Below, piece by piece: positions 24,760 to 36,716 of a stretch of DNA of 64,000 bases. The first letter of the stretch is position 1. Every line of letters begins with the position of its first letter. The notes beneath the pieces were generated by a model. That model made no database searches and was not told where the DNA came from. It saw only the letters and a list, made by a program, of their open reading frames with translations. The position numbers and the translations under genes are program-made. The stretch is from Chlorops oryzae. Its lineage: Eukaryota > Arthropoda > Insecta > Diptera > Chloropidae. Where the stretch lies: NCBI GenBank assembly GCA_020466095.1, contig CM035807.1, positions 103,545,502 to 103,609,501 on the forward strand, read 5' to 3'.

Positions 24760-26890
24760 TTCTAATCGAAGAAATATTTGCCAAAATTTTTCTGCTTTTC
24801 GATAGCTTCGATTTTAGCAAACTTAAAAAGATGCATAAAAAGATGCACAAATACCAATACATTTAACCACAGAGACATTGAATTTAAGTTCCCTTAATAA
24901 GATCTTTTAACTCTCTTTTCAACCATATTGAGGGGTAATAAAGAAAGAAAACAATTTTTCTGAATTTTAATCTCGTTCATTGCTCTTGTATATGGAGTTG
25001 CTATCTTCAAATTCATATCTGGCAGCCCATGTCATTTGGTGAAAGATATGTATGAACTGCACCCTTTTGATATTGTACGACTTTCTGTATTTTTATTTTC
25101 ATCATTTGTTGTAAATATGTATGTGCCGTATAGATTTAGCCTGTCTGACCAGCGCGACTGGATGTTATTAAAAAGGAGTGCCAACGCAATTTCAGTGTCG
25201 GCGAATGGTGGAAATAATTTTTCGCTTCCTTTTATTTGCTTTCATTTTCGCAACTGCCAAGCAATATAATCGTCGGCGTCCATTGTTGCCAACGCAAGTT
25301 TTGACATCATACGTACATACGTCATAAGTTGACAGTCAGAGCGCTTAAAAAGGGAGCAATGATCATTTGACTTATTCTCGCCGACTCGATTGTTTTTTCT
25401 TGATAAAAATATTCTGGCTTACTGTGGTACAATGTCTTTCATTGCATCAGCATTGGCAGCAAAGGGAATTATTTAGCACTATACGAAATTCCCCTACTTG
25501 GCTCATGATAATGTGGTATGTAGTTCTTTTATTTTCCATTTTTTGTTTTTGTGGGGAATTTCTCCGTATGTTTCCCGGTGTTTCCAGACAAGACTATGTA
25601 CTTTAACGTCAGCGATTTGACGTCTTGAACGACGGCATGGCGACCGGGCGCATTACAGAGGCGTGTGTAGATCTGTGATGTGTGCAACGGTTGCCATGTG
25701 TTCCCCTTTTCAACTTTACATGCAGCATTAGGCGAGCGAACGGTGGCAGAAAGTATAAAAAAAAAAGGAAATATCAGACAAAAAAAAAAAAAAACAAGAA
25801 AAGGTGGATTTTCTTACTTTGTTCTTCGTGGGTTTTACGTTGCCGTTCAAAAATTCGAACGCGCATTAGTCATCCTTAAGAGATGATTGCTGAGTGATAC
25901 TCTGCCTCGGGCATTTCTGACGGTGCATAATACTTAATCTTCTGCAGCTGCATTTGATGGTGTTCATGATGAAATCTGTGTACGGTAAGGAAATTACGAT
26001 GATAAGGACAATGATGATGCCGTAGGTGCGCTGTGCTGCTCTGCACTGCTCCGATGGATCGTGTCAACTCTTGTTGTATTATTTTACAGAAGCCACCGTT
26101 GTGAGGCAATTGGGAAAACTACGACTTTAGAGGCCATCATGGTTAATGCTAGAGGGTATCCTGTTACTGTTTCAGTTTTTTTTATACGTATGTAGTTGGG
26201 ATCGAGGACATTTTCGCAAATTGTCACTTTCTTAGGGTGGAGTTTCTTTCGTTTGCTGTTCAGTATTTCTTCTATTTTAATAATACTTAATATTTCTTTT
26301 CCTTTCTTTTATCTTTGCCAAAGCCTAAGAAAATTAAAAAAAAAAAAACCTAACAAGAAAGGCCGAACTAAAACAACTATTTTAATTAAATATAGAGTTT
26401 TTTCTTTGAATTAAAAAAAAAAAAAAAAATTTTACCATAAAAGAGATTGTGATTGCATCACCATTTGTGGCGATTCGCCCTTTCATTTCTCCCAATTCAG
26501 GTTTTTTTGTGTGCAAAATCAATCGGGTTGGTTAAATGAAATCTTTATTGCTATACCCCAGCCGGAAATTTTCTCATAAAGGACCAATTCATTAATTTTT
26601 TCACCAAGGATATCAAGGGAAAAATTAGAGTACTTCTTCAATTGCAATGGCATTGCCATCGAGAGGAAATGTTATTCATCGGAATTTCAATGGCATTGGC
26701 ATCGATAGAGGTATCGAGACGATGGAGTAGATGTATTCCAAATTCGATTACCAATTCGTGACATGTACTCTTATGGCGGCCAACGCCGCTTGCGTGTAAA
26801 TTTCATTAAAAAGTTGGTGTATAATCAGGAGGAGTCGCGGCTGTATGTGATGCTGAAATCATTGATCACTGATTGTTTCACCGGGTCTTT
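24760..26890. other. Intronic stretch without recognised genes
   Basis: Mixed AT-rich sequence with A runs at 25760-25795, 26338-26348 and 26411-26429. No domain, element end or strong splice pair was identified. Confidence 0.45.
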
Positions 26891-26901
26891 TCCGGATGGG
26901 G

Positions 26902-27755
26902 CCCGACACACTCTTTGTCGAGGGTATATTGCGTCTGTGTGATTGTGTGTATCATGCAGAACATACAAAATATATATAGAAATGATCAGCGTCACCAGGA
27001 GATTCGATTTAGCCATATCGGTCCGTCTGTATGTCTGTCTGTCTGTCTGTATACAGTTTTCTTACCGAAGGAGTCGAACTATCTTGATGAAATTAAGTAT
27101 TCGTGCTCACGAGGACATGAGTAAGAACAAGTTCAAGAATGGACTCGATCGGACCATTTTTAGGGGTACCTCCAGTACTAGGGTCCATGAAATCAATTTC
27201 AAAAAACTTCTTAAAACGAGTTTTTAAGATATTTGAATAAATGATTTTGAAACATGTTAAGATGATTATTCCAAAAATTGGAAAAGTGGGCGTGGCAGAA
27301 GGGCGTTTTTCGAAAATTGACTCCTTCGCCTGAAATTCAAATGGTACTTGAAAGTTGGCACATATACTTCCTTTCTAGCATAAGGCATCCTCCCCAAAAG
27401 TTTTTTTTACGTCATTTTATCGTATACTCAGTACTAAAATGGTCTGTCAAAAATCGCAAAACTGCCACAAAATCAAACTTTTCGAAATTTTTCAACGAAA
27501 TTTAGAATTTGAGCGTATATTTAAGCCTGCGATTAGAATACAAATATTTTGAAATAGTGGGCGTGGCAAAGGGGCGGTTTTCATAAAGAAATTTAGCAAA
27601 AGTCGGTACATGGGGCCCCTTATGGCTTAGAAAATCTCTAGAATACTCTTTTTTAATGTCCTATTTTTTGGGCGCGTTTTAAAATTTTTTAAACATGTGT
27701 TTCTGTGTCGGGTGTTGTATTGTCAGGCTCGCCTGACTATAACACCCTTACTTGT
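26902..27755 (+). mobile_element. mini-me / DINE-1-like element, copy A
   Basis: The order is as follows. A 5' hairpin-type end (CGACACACTCTTTGTCGAGG) comes first, then (TA)n at 26970-26978. The conserved core GATCAGCGTCACCAGGAGAT starts at 26984, followed by (GTCT)n at 27020-27050. A body of about 600 bp contains GGGCGTGGC boxes (complement of GCCACGCCC). The element ends with a 3' hairpin GTCAGGCTCGCCTGAC (27722-27737) and CACCCTTACTTGTTTTT. TA tract, core, then (GTCY)n is the defining layout of dipteran mini-me elements, which are related to DINE-1/Helitron-derived repeats. Non-coding. Confidence 0.85.
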
Positions 27756-29084
27756 TTTTGTTTTAAATTTGGAAGGGCGAACAAAATATGGTCATCTTTT
27801 AAGGCAAACATCGATAATGACCACAAACATCATTGCCGTTTGCGTCTCGGTCGTTATTATGAACTTATAATGGCATTCGAGTAATCGCTTGTCGTCTTTG
27901 GCGTGATACGTTGAGACAGCTGTTTTTAGTCTTCTTGGTAGACAGCCGCTTTTACGTGAAAACATTTTCCACTATAAAGTATTTCTTCTTCATCTTCTTC
28001 TCTTTGAACGTTCCGTCTGATCCTTTCATTTGTTTTCGATTTTCATTTTATGTCTGTTTCTGTGGCTGTTTCTGTTATTGAAATTGCTTTTACATTTTTC
28101 TCTTTATATGTAAATTGATTGGCAATATCTTTTTTCTTTGGTTCAATTTTTTTTTTTTAATTCGCGACATGCCAGAAATCACAGATGGACTCGAATCGAT
28201 TGCGGGAAATGTCTAATTTAGGTCGAGAACGCCTTTATATTATTGAGGCTTAAAATAAAAATGGAAATATAGTATACATTGTGTTTTCCTCGAAGTTGTA
28301 AGCATTCATCGCTTAAAGAGATTTTAAAGTCTTAAAGCCGAAAAAGAAGGGATAATGTTGGGGTATTTATTCCATATAATTCCATATAAATGTATAGCTT
28401 AACTTCATAGTATACAGTACACTTACTTGCTGTGAGTCGAATACCCAATAGGTACAACATTCGATTGTATTTGGGAAATGAAAAGGAAACAAATTCCGAT
28501 AACTAAGTCCATCTGGCCGAATCTCAGGAGGCTCTTTGAGTAAATGTTGATGTGGGGTGAACATCTTGACGGAATGGATGGATCATCGGATATGAAAAAG
28601 AATTGAAATGCGTTTTTAAGCCTTACATTCTGCATTTATCGTGCTTAATACTGAAATTAAGCTCTTATTTTGTTATTTTAAGGATTCGATCCCAGCTAAG
28701 GTCGTTGATGTTGTTGATTTTTTCTGTTTCTTCTTTGGTCTACCATTTTTCGTTGTATCACAAAGGGCCTAAGTGTGTCAAACTTTATGGTGGCAGCGAC
28801 ATTAACCTAACTTTTTATTTTAAATAGGAAAAATTTGTTTAAAAAATTCTTCGTCGTTACGTTTTGATTTAGATTTATTAATTAATTTTTTATATTTATA
28901 TTTTTTTATTTATTATATTAATGATTTGAATAATACAGTGGAGTTTCGATAGTGTGAGCCTCGGTAGTGTGAACACATAGACTGAGGCTCATACATCAGA
29001 TTTCACTCTGATTCTAACTTTTCGCCGTGAAGCATCTCAAAAATTCTTAGGAGAACGTAAGAAACAAACGTCCCTAATAATTAA

Positions 29085-29790
29085 TAAAAAAAATTTAAAA
29101 AAAATTTAAAAAAAAATTTAAAAAAATAATTATAAAAAAATATAAAAAATTATAATTTAAAAAAAATTAAAATAAAAAAAATTAAAAAAATATAAAAAAA
29201 AAATAAAAAAAATAAAAAAATATTAAAAAAAAATTAAAAAAATATTAAAAAAAATAATAAAATAATAAAAAAAATAAAAAAAAATAAAAAAAAAAATATA
29301 AAAAAAAATATAAAAAATAAAAAAAATTAAATAAAATTAAAAAATAAAAAAAATAAAAAATAATAAAAAAATAAAAAATTAAAAAATTAAAAAAAAATTA
29401 AAAAAAATAAAAAAAACTAATAAAATAAAATAAAAAAACATAAAATAAAAAAAAAACTAAAAAAATAATTAAAATTTAAAAAAAACTAAAAAATAAAAAA
29501 AATAAATAAAAATAAAAAAAAAAAAAAAAAAATAAAATTAAATTTAAATTTTAAAAAAATAATAAAAAAAAAAATAAAAAAACAAAAAAATTTTAAATTT
29601 TTTTAAACAAAATTATAAAAAAAAAAATAAAAAAAAATAAAATAAATAAAAAATAAATAAAAATAAAAATAAAAAAATAAAAATAAATAAAAAATAAAAA
29701 TAAAAATAAAAATAAAAAATAAATAAAAAATATATAAAAAAATATAAAAAAATATAAAAAATATAAAAAAAAAATTTACTTAAAATATTA
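29085..29790 (+). repeat. A-rich A/T-only array
   Basis: About 700 bp almost entirely of A with single or paired T, with isolated C only. It is strongly strand-asymmetric (A on plus), with no fixed unit. It lies inside the pogo-like element starting at 28936. Confidence 0.95.
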
Positions 29791-29855
29791 TAAAAAAACT
29801 CCGCTTTTTAAGAAAAATAATTTTTTGAGACCCTTTACCTGTAAATTTGTATATA

Positions 29856-29937
29856 CAGTGCATTCTCTCTTAAGCGGACAGAGCATTCCCAAAAAGTGTC
29901 CGTTTAGGAAGAGTGTCCGCAAGGGGAGAGTATACTG
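29856..29937. mobile_element. 82-bp nested MITE with TA duplication
   Basis: TA|CAGTGCATTCTCTCTTAAGC opens the element, and GTCCGCAAGGGGAGAGTATACTG|TA closes it. CTCTC/GAGAG and CGGAC/GTCCG are paired in the arms. CAGT ends, a TA site and TTAAGCGGAC fit a pogo/Tigger-type miniature. It interrupts the block TGTAAATTTGTAT...TTTGAACCAAATAAAG, which is continuous in the related copies at 35040-35340 and 45889-46394. Confidence 0.8.
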
Positions 29938-30417
29938 TATATTTGAACCAAATAAAGTAAATTAAACATACAATAATTGGGCCTCTCTGATATGAACATG
30001 TTTTGCAAAAACTAGTTCACTCTATTCATACCCAAATGCACCTAAATAACCGATTCCAATCAAAAATCTTTTCATCATATTGCTCTTGAGAAGTTGGGTG
30101 CAAAGGGTTAAAACTTTTAACTTGAAAATTTTGTAACGCTTTTGAAATGCCAGACAATTTTTTTTGCACTCACAATTTTAGCCTTCATAATAAGGTCTCT
30201 CTTTAGCCGAGATCTCCAAAAAATGAAAAAAAAAACCAAAATTTAAATACAAACCAGCAAAAAAGAAACCGCAAAAAAATCTACTTGACCGAATTGCTTG
30301 CTTTTTACTTTCAAACGTCAATTTAACTATTTTTGCCATCGTTTTCTTTGACATTCCCCACACACTTTTTCTCTTTATTTTTATTTTTGGCTATTATTAT
30401 TTTTGTTTATAAATGGG

Positions 30418-30446
30418 TTTATTTGTTGTTGTTGCTTTAGGTAAAT
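30418..30446 (+). promoter_or_regulatory. bun: Weak candidate recursive-splice site
   Basis: TTGTTGTTGTTGCTTTAG|GTAAAT: a T-rich tract, then an acceptor AG (30439-30440) immediately followed by a donor-like GTAAAT. Ratchet points need AG|GT; here TAG and GTAAAT are weaker than the CAG|GTAAG consensus. It lies 12.7 kb into the 41 kb bun intron. Confidence 0.25.
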
Positions 30447-31282
30447 TTGGCGTATATTTTTCTCTCTCCGTCGACCGCAAACTTTTTGCGTTTTAGCAAA
30501 CCTAATCCATTTGCGAATTCGTGTTCCACCGTAAATCAATATTTGGGTCATCTTAATTTTTTGTGTATTTTTGAAATTTTTTTAAAATTTTCAATTATTT
30601 TTTCCACTCGGAAATTTGCAAACCAATGTAAACAATGAAGTAATTGAAACTTAGCTTCAAGGTTAACGTTTGTGACATGCTCCGCATACATTTGACCATT
30701 TCTTTGTTCTTTCTTTTTTTTTTTCATTTTTCTCTGTTTCTATGTAGAGTTGGGGGAACGAAAAATCATTTGGTAGCAATTTCCCCGTCACATTTAGCGG
30801 TCATAAATCATAAGAAACGAAATAAATTGACAGAAAGAAAGCCAAAAATCGAATTTGTGTGACCTAAATTTCATGAAATTTTTTTTTTCGTTTATATTGG
30901 TGTCATGTTCTTTTTTCTTTTTGATGTTGGTTTTTTTTTTTTTTTGTAAGTATAATTTAGTTTCCCTCTGTGAAAGATGCCAAAGTTGACATCCGCATTG
31001 GAACACCTTCCTCTAAAAAAAATAGGTCTTTTATTACAATTCGCGAACTTATTTTGTTGAAGAGCTTTGACCGATTTACGTGCATGATATATTAAATCAT
31101 GATTTCATTTACTGAACCATTTAAATTGTTATTAATCAGAGGGTATTTTCAGTTGAATTTCGAAGAAACTCTTTAGGGAGCGTCCATAAATGATGTTACG
31201 CTATGTTGTTGCCATTTTTTTACCCCCTCCCACCTTTGTCACAAACCAGTCACATATGAGCTTTTTAAAAAATATAGAAAAA

Positions 31283-32110
31283 ACAAGTAAAGGTGTTATA
31301 GTCAGGCGAGCCTGACAATAGAATACCCGACACAGACACACATCTTCCAAAAATTTTTAATATCTAGAGGTGTTAAGGCCATAAGGGCCCCATATACCGA
31401 CTTTTTTAAAATTTCTTTATGAAAACCGCCCCTTTGCCACGCCCAATTTTCCAATTTTTCGGAATTCTAATCGGAGGCTTTTATATACGCTCAAATTCGA
31501 AGTTTCATTGAAATATTTGGAAAAAGTCCGATTTTGAGGCAGTTTTGGGATTTTTGTGACAGACTCTAGTACTGGAGGTACCGTTAATAATGGACCGATA
31601 AAGAGGATTTTGGAGAGGATGCTTATGGCTACAAAGGAAGTATATGTGCCAACTTTCGTTCAAGTCCAATTGGAATTTCGGGTGTAGGAGACAATTTTCG
31701 AAAACCGCCCTCTGCCACGCCCACTTTTACAATTTTTGGAAACCATGTTACTGGCCTCTAAATATGATCAATTATCAAATTTAATCTTGAAAACTTCGAT
31801 TTTAGAGGATTTTTTGTGATATTCGTAACAGACCCTAGTAGTGGAGGTACCCCTAAAAGTGGTCCGATTGGGTCCATTCTCGCACTTGTTCTTACTCATG
31901 TCCCCGTGAGCACGCAAGATAGCTCAACTCCTTCGATAAGATAACTGTATACAGACAGACGGACAGACAGACGGACATGTCTAAATCGAATCTCCTGGTG
32001 ACGCTGATCATTTCTATATATATTTTGTATGGTCTATCTCGACTGGTTCTGGGTGTTACACACAACCACACAAACGCAATATACCCTCGACACAGAGTGT
32101 GTCGGGTATA
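31283..32110 (-). mobile_element. mini-me / DINE-1-like element, copy B
   Basis: Opposite orientation to copy A. On the minus strand it starts with the GACACACTCTGTGTCGAGGG-type end near 32107. It then passes TATATATA, the core GTCACCAGGAGATTCGATTT and (GTCT)n near 31950-31980, followed by GGGCGTGGC boxes. It ends in the GTCAGGCTCGCCTGAC hairpin at 31301-31316. Nearly full length, non-coding. Confidence 0.85.
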
Positions 32111-32251
32111 AAAATACCATTCCAAAGACAGATCAGTTGCTTTGGGGACACACGAATTTCATCGTCGAATTTAAAATTATCGATACATGTTTGATCATCA
32201 CAAGGAAAAGAATATAATGCACCTCATTTTAAGTCTCCCTAATTCATAATA

Positions 32252-32569
32252 CAGTCGAATCTGGATATAACGAATCCGTGAAATAATGAACAGCTGGAAA
32301 TAGTGAACGCTTTTTGGTTACAGGTAAAAGGGGGATTTCCCCCGGGCCCGACTTTCTGAAGTGGCCCACAATTAGCATGGGACTTTTTTTTATCTATTTA
32401 ATCCCACATTTTTGTGAGGGGGACCCCGGGATAAATCCCCGGGCACCAAATTTCTCTCTACGGGCATGTAAATAATGAAAAAAAAAAAACATTCAATCTC
32501 GCTAATACGAACAATCTGGATTCAAATAACAGGACGTAAAAATCACTATACAATATCCAGATTCGACTG
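32252..32569. mobile_element. pogo/Tigger-like MITE, 318 bp
   Basis: TA|CAGTCGAATCTGGATATAAC at 32252 and its complement ATATCCAGATTCGACTG|TA, ending at 32569. The interior contains a separate GC-rich palindromic patch (GGATTTCCCCCGGG about 32333; CCCCGGGATAAATCCCCGGG about 32425-32444) unlike the AT-rich ends. That patch is probably another nested piece. Confidence 0.8.
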
Positions 32570-32596
32570 TATATCGATATATATCAGCAATCAATA

Positions 32597-32758
32597 TACA
32601 GTTAAACTTACAAAACTCGAACCACCATTATCCAAAGAAATAGTTCGAGTTATGGATACTTCGGATTAGGGATACGAAATTTTAGGCATATTAAATATTC
32701 GATTGCCACCCGATTCAGTTCGAGTTATAGAAAATTCGAGTAATGGAAGTTTGACTTT
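32597..32758. mobile_element. Small MITE-like inverted repeat
   Basis: TA|CAGTTAAACTTACAAAACTC at 32597-32600 faces AAATTCGAGTAATGGAAGTTTGACTTTATA ending near 32758. It is internally rich in TTCGAGTTAT units. The arms are imperfect; the ends and TA flank are pogo-like. Confidence 0.55.
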
Positions 32759-33439
32759 ATATCTAACCTTCTAATGATCATTATTATAATATGTTCTTAA
32801 AAAGACATTTTGTAGAGTTTTCATTTTTTTCCAAGCAAACAATTTATTATTTGTGGATATCCTCTTTTACGTCGAAATCTATCGAGATGAATCATTTATT
32901 GACTAATTTAAATGCATTTTTAAGATTATCAGAATATGTTCATGCGTAGTTAATATTTTCCTCCAAGTTGCATACGAATTTCCGTTCAATTAAGTAGACA
33001 GAAAAACTAGAATGGAATGAAAGTTTCTGATGAAATTAATGTAATTGTAGACGTTTGAATTCATGTGTCCCGCTGATAGCTGTCAACTCATATCTTTGAA
33101 ACGAATTGATTTTTCACTTGCAAATTTTAAGTCGTAGAATCAATCGCATTTCGTCGAGGAATTCGATTGAGGAAACACCGATGAATGGGATTTTCTTAGG
33201 AAAGATTCTGATCGAAACTTTTGATTCCTTTGAAGATAACATTTTCCGACTGTGTTACCAAACAATTGAATGTTATGTATTAGAAAACCATTGATGGAAC
33301 ACACAAGTTATGGAATTGTCTTGACGTTAGACCCTTAACTAAAATATTTATATCAGCTTGCTAAATTTTAACAAACCTGAGTTGAATGTGACGAAAAGTT
33401 TATTATATTGAAATCATAAAAATCGATTCGAACTTTTTA

Positions 33440-34030
33440 CACCCGATGGTTGTGTGTAGCTCCCAGAGCCATTCGAGATAGGCCTAACAAAATGTGGGAC
33501 TGATCAATGGAACCAGGCGATTCGATGTCCGTTTCCTCGTCCGTCTGTTAATATACAATTTTGTAATCGAAGGAGTTGAGCTTTCTTGACGAAATTTGGA
33601 GAATGGGTCAACTTTTAGGGGTTCCCCTAGTACTTTGGAGTATTTTTTGACCTACTTTAATGAAATTTGAAATTCGACCTTATATTTAAGCCTCGTCGTA
33701 ACATAATAACCCGATACAAGTGAACGGGTAGCCATATATGTTTGAATATGTATAGTTTTTTGGGAAAAATGCCTCAAGATCACATAAGACCAAGTATTCT
33801 GAAGATTTTTAAAAACAAAAATGGGCCTCATATTTGCACCCTTTTGCCACGCCCACTATTAAATTTTTTAAAAATATAATCGAAAGTTTAAATGTTAACT
33901 AAAATTTCAAATTTCAATGAAATATCTCCAAAAATTCAGGCTTTAGAGCAGTTCATACAGACCCTAGTACTGAAGGTACCCCTTAAAATTGTCCGATTTA
34001 GTCTAGTGTCGGACCTGTTCTTACTCATAT
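33440..34030 (+). repeat. Degenerate mini-me / DINE-1-like copy
   Basis: Recognisable blocks in order: TTGTGTGTAGCTCCCAGAG, a decayed core (ACCAGGCGATTCGATGTCCG), CGAAGGAGTTGAGCTTTCTT, CCTAGTACT, GCCACGCCCACT and CTGAAGGTACCCCTTA. It is much more diverged than copies A and B. Confidence 0.65.
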
Positions 34031-34654
34031 CATTGGCAAAACGCATACTAAACTTAGTCAAGGTAGTTAGCTCAGATGTTTGGTATAAAAGCAAATTAAT
34101 GGAAATGTAAAAACTTTACACGAATAGTGAGTGCACCGAGTTCCCCACATCATGCATTATTTTAAAGATAAATTAGTATAAAATAAATACTCTTGAAACT
34201 AGGCGCCAGACTTCCTTCAGTTACTTCGATAATAATACGAAGTGTTTTTCTTTTTATCCAAAGAAAGTGAGAGTTCTCATTGCAAATGCATTTATAGACC
34301 TTTGTGTATTTACTCATTTGCTTCGAAACTTATACTGGGTACATAGTACGAAAAACTGCCGCATGCAATCGGACACTGGGCTTTGAAAACTATCGGGTAC
34401 TTTTCCGAATTAGGCATTGTGTATCGTACGGGTCAGGAAATTTTCAGAAGAAATCGGTTCCTGTTTCTTTTCTCATTCAGATCAGTAGTTCTAATTTTTT
34501 TTACATTATTCTAAGGAAAATTATTGTTATCTTTGCCATATTATGCCATTTCGATTCATTGAAAATTTCACATAGATTGAATAAGTGTGTATTTGTGACT
34601 TCAATTTAATGAATACTCACCCATTTTCTATAGTAAGTAAGTACTACAGAAACA

Positions 34655-34995
34655 TTAAAATTCGTTACTGAGAGAATTCGTAATAAGGAGAAAAAAGGCA
34701 CTTAAAATTTATAGAAAGGGTCTTCAGAAGCTAAATGTCGCTTAAATTATAAGACATATATAACCTTTAGTGCAGTCTTGAGGGCATAAAAGTCGGCAGG
34801 AAAATTTTTATAGAACCTTATAGGATAATTCTTTTGTTTTTAGGAGACCTCACAATTAAATTTTAAGGAATTTAGGCATTCTTCTGAGACATTCAGGGGA
34901 ATATTCCTCTAAAAAATTGGCAACAGTGCTCAGAAGATTCGATATAGAGAGAAATTCGTTATAGAGGAGCTCGGTATAGAAAGTTTGGACTTTAT
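34655..34995. repeat. Diverged relative of the 21190 MITE
   Basis: On the minus strand: AAAGTCCAAACTTTCTATAC, CTCCTCTATAACGAATTT, then near 34660-34700 TTATTACGAATTCTC and GTAACGAATTTTAATG. These blocks occur in the same order as in 21190-21360, with a longer interior. Confidence 0.5.
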
Positions 34996-35009
34996 AAATT
35001 CAACTCGGT

Positions 35010-35338
35010 ATAGAGTGAGTGAGCTATTTTTCTCAAGCACTGTTCATGCTAACGAGGTTGTTCACACTATAGAGGCTCAATTTTTGTATGTTTTATTTAC
35101 TTTATTTGGTTGAATGTGTCCCCAATTCTTAAAAAAATTTTATGTAAGGCTCATAAAAAAATTATTTTTCTGAAAAACCCCAGTTTTTTGACAAAATATT
35201 ATATAGGGGCACGTTGTCGAAATGATTTTTGAATGGGCTGCTCGCGAAAATTTACAATACCAGCGTAATCTATTTTATAAGCTGCAGTCAATTTGTTCAC
35301 ACTACCGAGGTGTTCATTCTATCCGTAGCTCACAGTAT
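35010..35338 (-). repeat. Third copy of the 28936/45889 pogo-like element (decayed)
   Basis: Read on the minus strand: GAACACCTCGGTAGTGTGAA, CAGAAAAATAATTTTTTTAT, CAACCAAATAAAGTAAATAA and CTATAGTGTGAACAACCTCG. These match the ordered blocks of the other copies. This copy has no A-rich expansion, which helps to date the array seen at 29085-29790. Confidence 0.65.
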
Positions 35339-35756
35339 ACAAACTAAAGCGAGCAAGTGTCAAAATCTCAGATGCAACCCTGCTTTCTATATAAGTACTT
35401 GCTGATTACTTGCCATCTGAGTATAAGTCGAAGTATCTAATTTACTTCCAAGTAGTATCTGAGTATCGATTATTACTAAAAAAAAATTCAAACGATTCTG
35501 ATTGTTTACATATCTAATCGGAAATTTTTATTCCTCAGAAATGGTTTTCTTTTTTGAGAAAAACCTACATAATGCATAAAAACCAAATGGATCTGGTACC
35601 GAAAGTAGAAACCGTCGACTTTGAAACTAATGAGCTTTCTATATTTTATCACGAAGGGAAAAATTACAAAAAAAAATATAAATATATTTAACAAAATAAT
35701 TTGAAAGGTTTTAAACTTCGCAAAGAAAAATGCACATTTGATGCTGCCCCCTGTAT

Positions 35757-36160
35757 GACTTAGTGGCGCTCTCTCGTTTGCATTCTCTCGCTCTCGCTCT
35801 CTATCTCTAGCTCTACGACTTTTAGCGTTGCTTTTCGTGCAGTTCGTTAATCTGTCTGGTGTTGTAAGTGAACAATTCCTTCTTATTTTTGTATTTGTTT
35901 TTGTTGTTTCTTTTTTTATGTCGTTTCGCTTATTATTATACTACATGGCGATTGCTTGCGTCTAAAAATAGCAACAAATATTCATACCATAGCACTTTTT
36001 GTTTTTGCTCTACGTTTTAGTTGTTGTACCGCTGAGTTAAAAATAAATGGTGCCAACTGCGCGCGTGTATAATGAGCGATTGTGAAAACAAGAGAGCGAC
36101 AGGGAGCGACAGCGAGCGAAATATATAGAGAAAATGAGAAAGAGACAGAGAGAAACACAG
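35757..36160. promoter_or_regulatory. GAGA-rich block, candidate internal bun promoter
   Basis: CTCTCTCG/CTCGCTCTCGCTCTCT repeats at 35767-35812 are GAGA-factor-type sites. They are followed by GCAGTTCG and a GTAAGTG donor-like sequence near 35864-35871. A second GA-rich cluster lies at 36088-36160. Short bun isoforms use internal promoters in Drosophila, so this could be one. There is no transcript evidence. Confidence 0.3.
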
Positions 36161-36482
36161 GGTGGTGCAGAGTTTCTTTGTACCCACGATCACTCAATTT
36201 GGCTGTGGTTTGATAAATAATAAATTAGTTACAAAAACCTAACTCAACCGGTGATATACAAACAAGTCTTATATTAACCCTTTAAAGCATAAGGGACAGA
36301 ATTAATTCATCCATTTAACGATTCATATAGCAATGTAGTAAGCAGTAAATGCAACAAATCGTTAAAATTATGTATGTGGGGACAAATTGGCACCTTAAGC
36401 TAAGGCCTTCAGAAAATTCCTGACAGAAATTTCACGCGGCATTTCTGACGGCTGGCCGCAGTTCAGTAAAAAGTATCATAAT

Positions 36483-36716
36483 AGTGGGATTCAAGCAGCT
36501 GTGCAATTTTTGCACCCTCGCAAATGCGTTTGTGATAAAAAAAAAAAAATTCCGCGGCGGCGCAAATATTGCACATCGATTTTGATAGGAAAAATTTGCG
36601 CCATGTTATCGCACAAGTTTTGCACACGTTCTTCGCAGGGTCGTTCATACATAAGGGCAAAATTTGCTGGTGGAAAATTTGCACACTTCAATTTCCACAG
36701 CTGCTTGAATACCACT
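36483..36716. mobile_element. AGTGG-family MITE, complete copy (234 bp)
   Basis: The left end AGTGGGATTCAAGCAGCTGT at 36483 and the right end CAGCTGCTTGAATACCACT at 36698-36716 are inverted repeats of about 20 bp. TA lies at each edge (36482-36483 and 36716-36717), so a TA duplication is possible. The interior is homologous to 20761-20967 in the opposite direction. Confidence 0.85.

Larger units (their letters stand above)
28936..30035 (+). mobile_element. pogo/Tigger-like MITE expanded by an A-rich array and a nested MITE
   Basis: Begins TA|CAGTGGAGTTTCGATAGTGT at 28936. The blocks CTTAGGAGAACGTAAGAAA, CTTTTTAAGAAA and TGTAAATTTGTAT follow the same order as in the 45889-46394 copy. Where that copy has a plain T run, this one holds about 0.7 kb of A-rich sequence (29085-29790). 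The 82-bp element at 29856-29937 interrupts it. The right end is decayed and its position is approximate. Confidence 0.65.

Noticed and set aside
24017..24765. Open frames rich in Met/Lys/Ile or Asp/Glu/Tyr, and His/Asn on the minus strand
   Set aside because: All come from the 15-bp GATGAT minisatellite; several frames on both strands are open at once.
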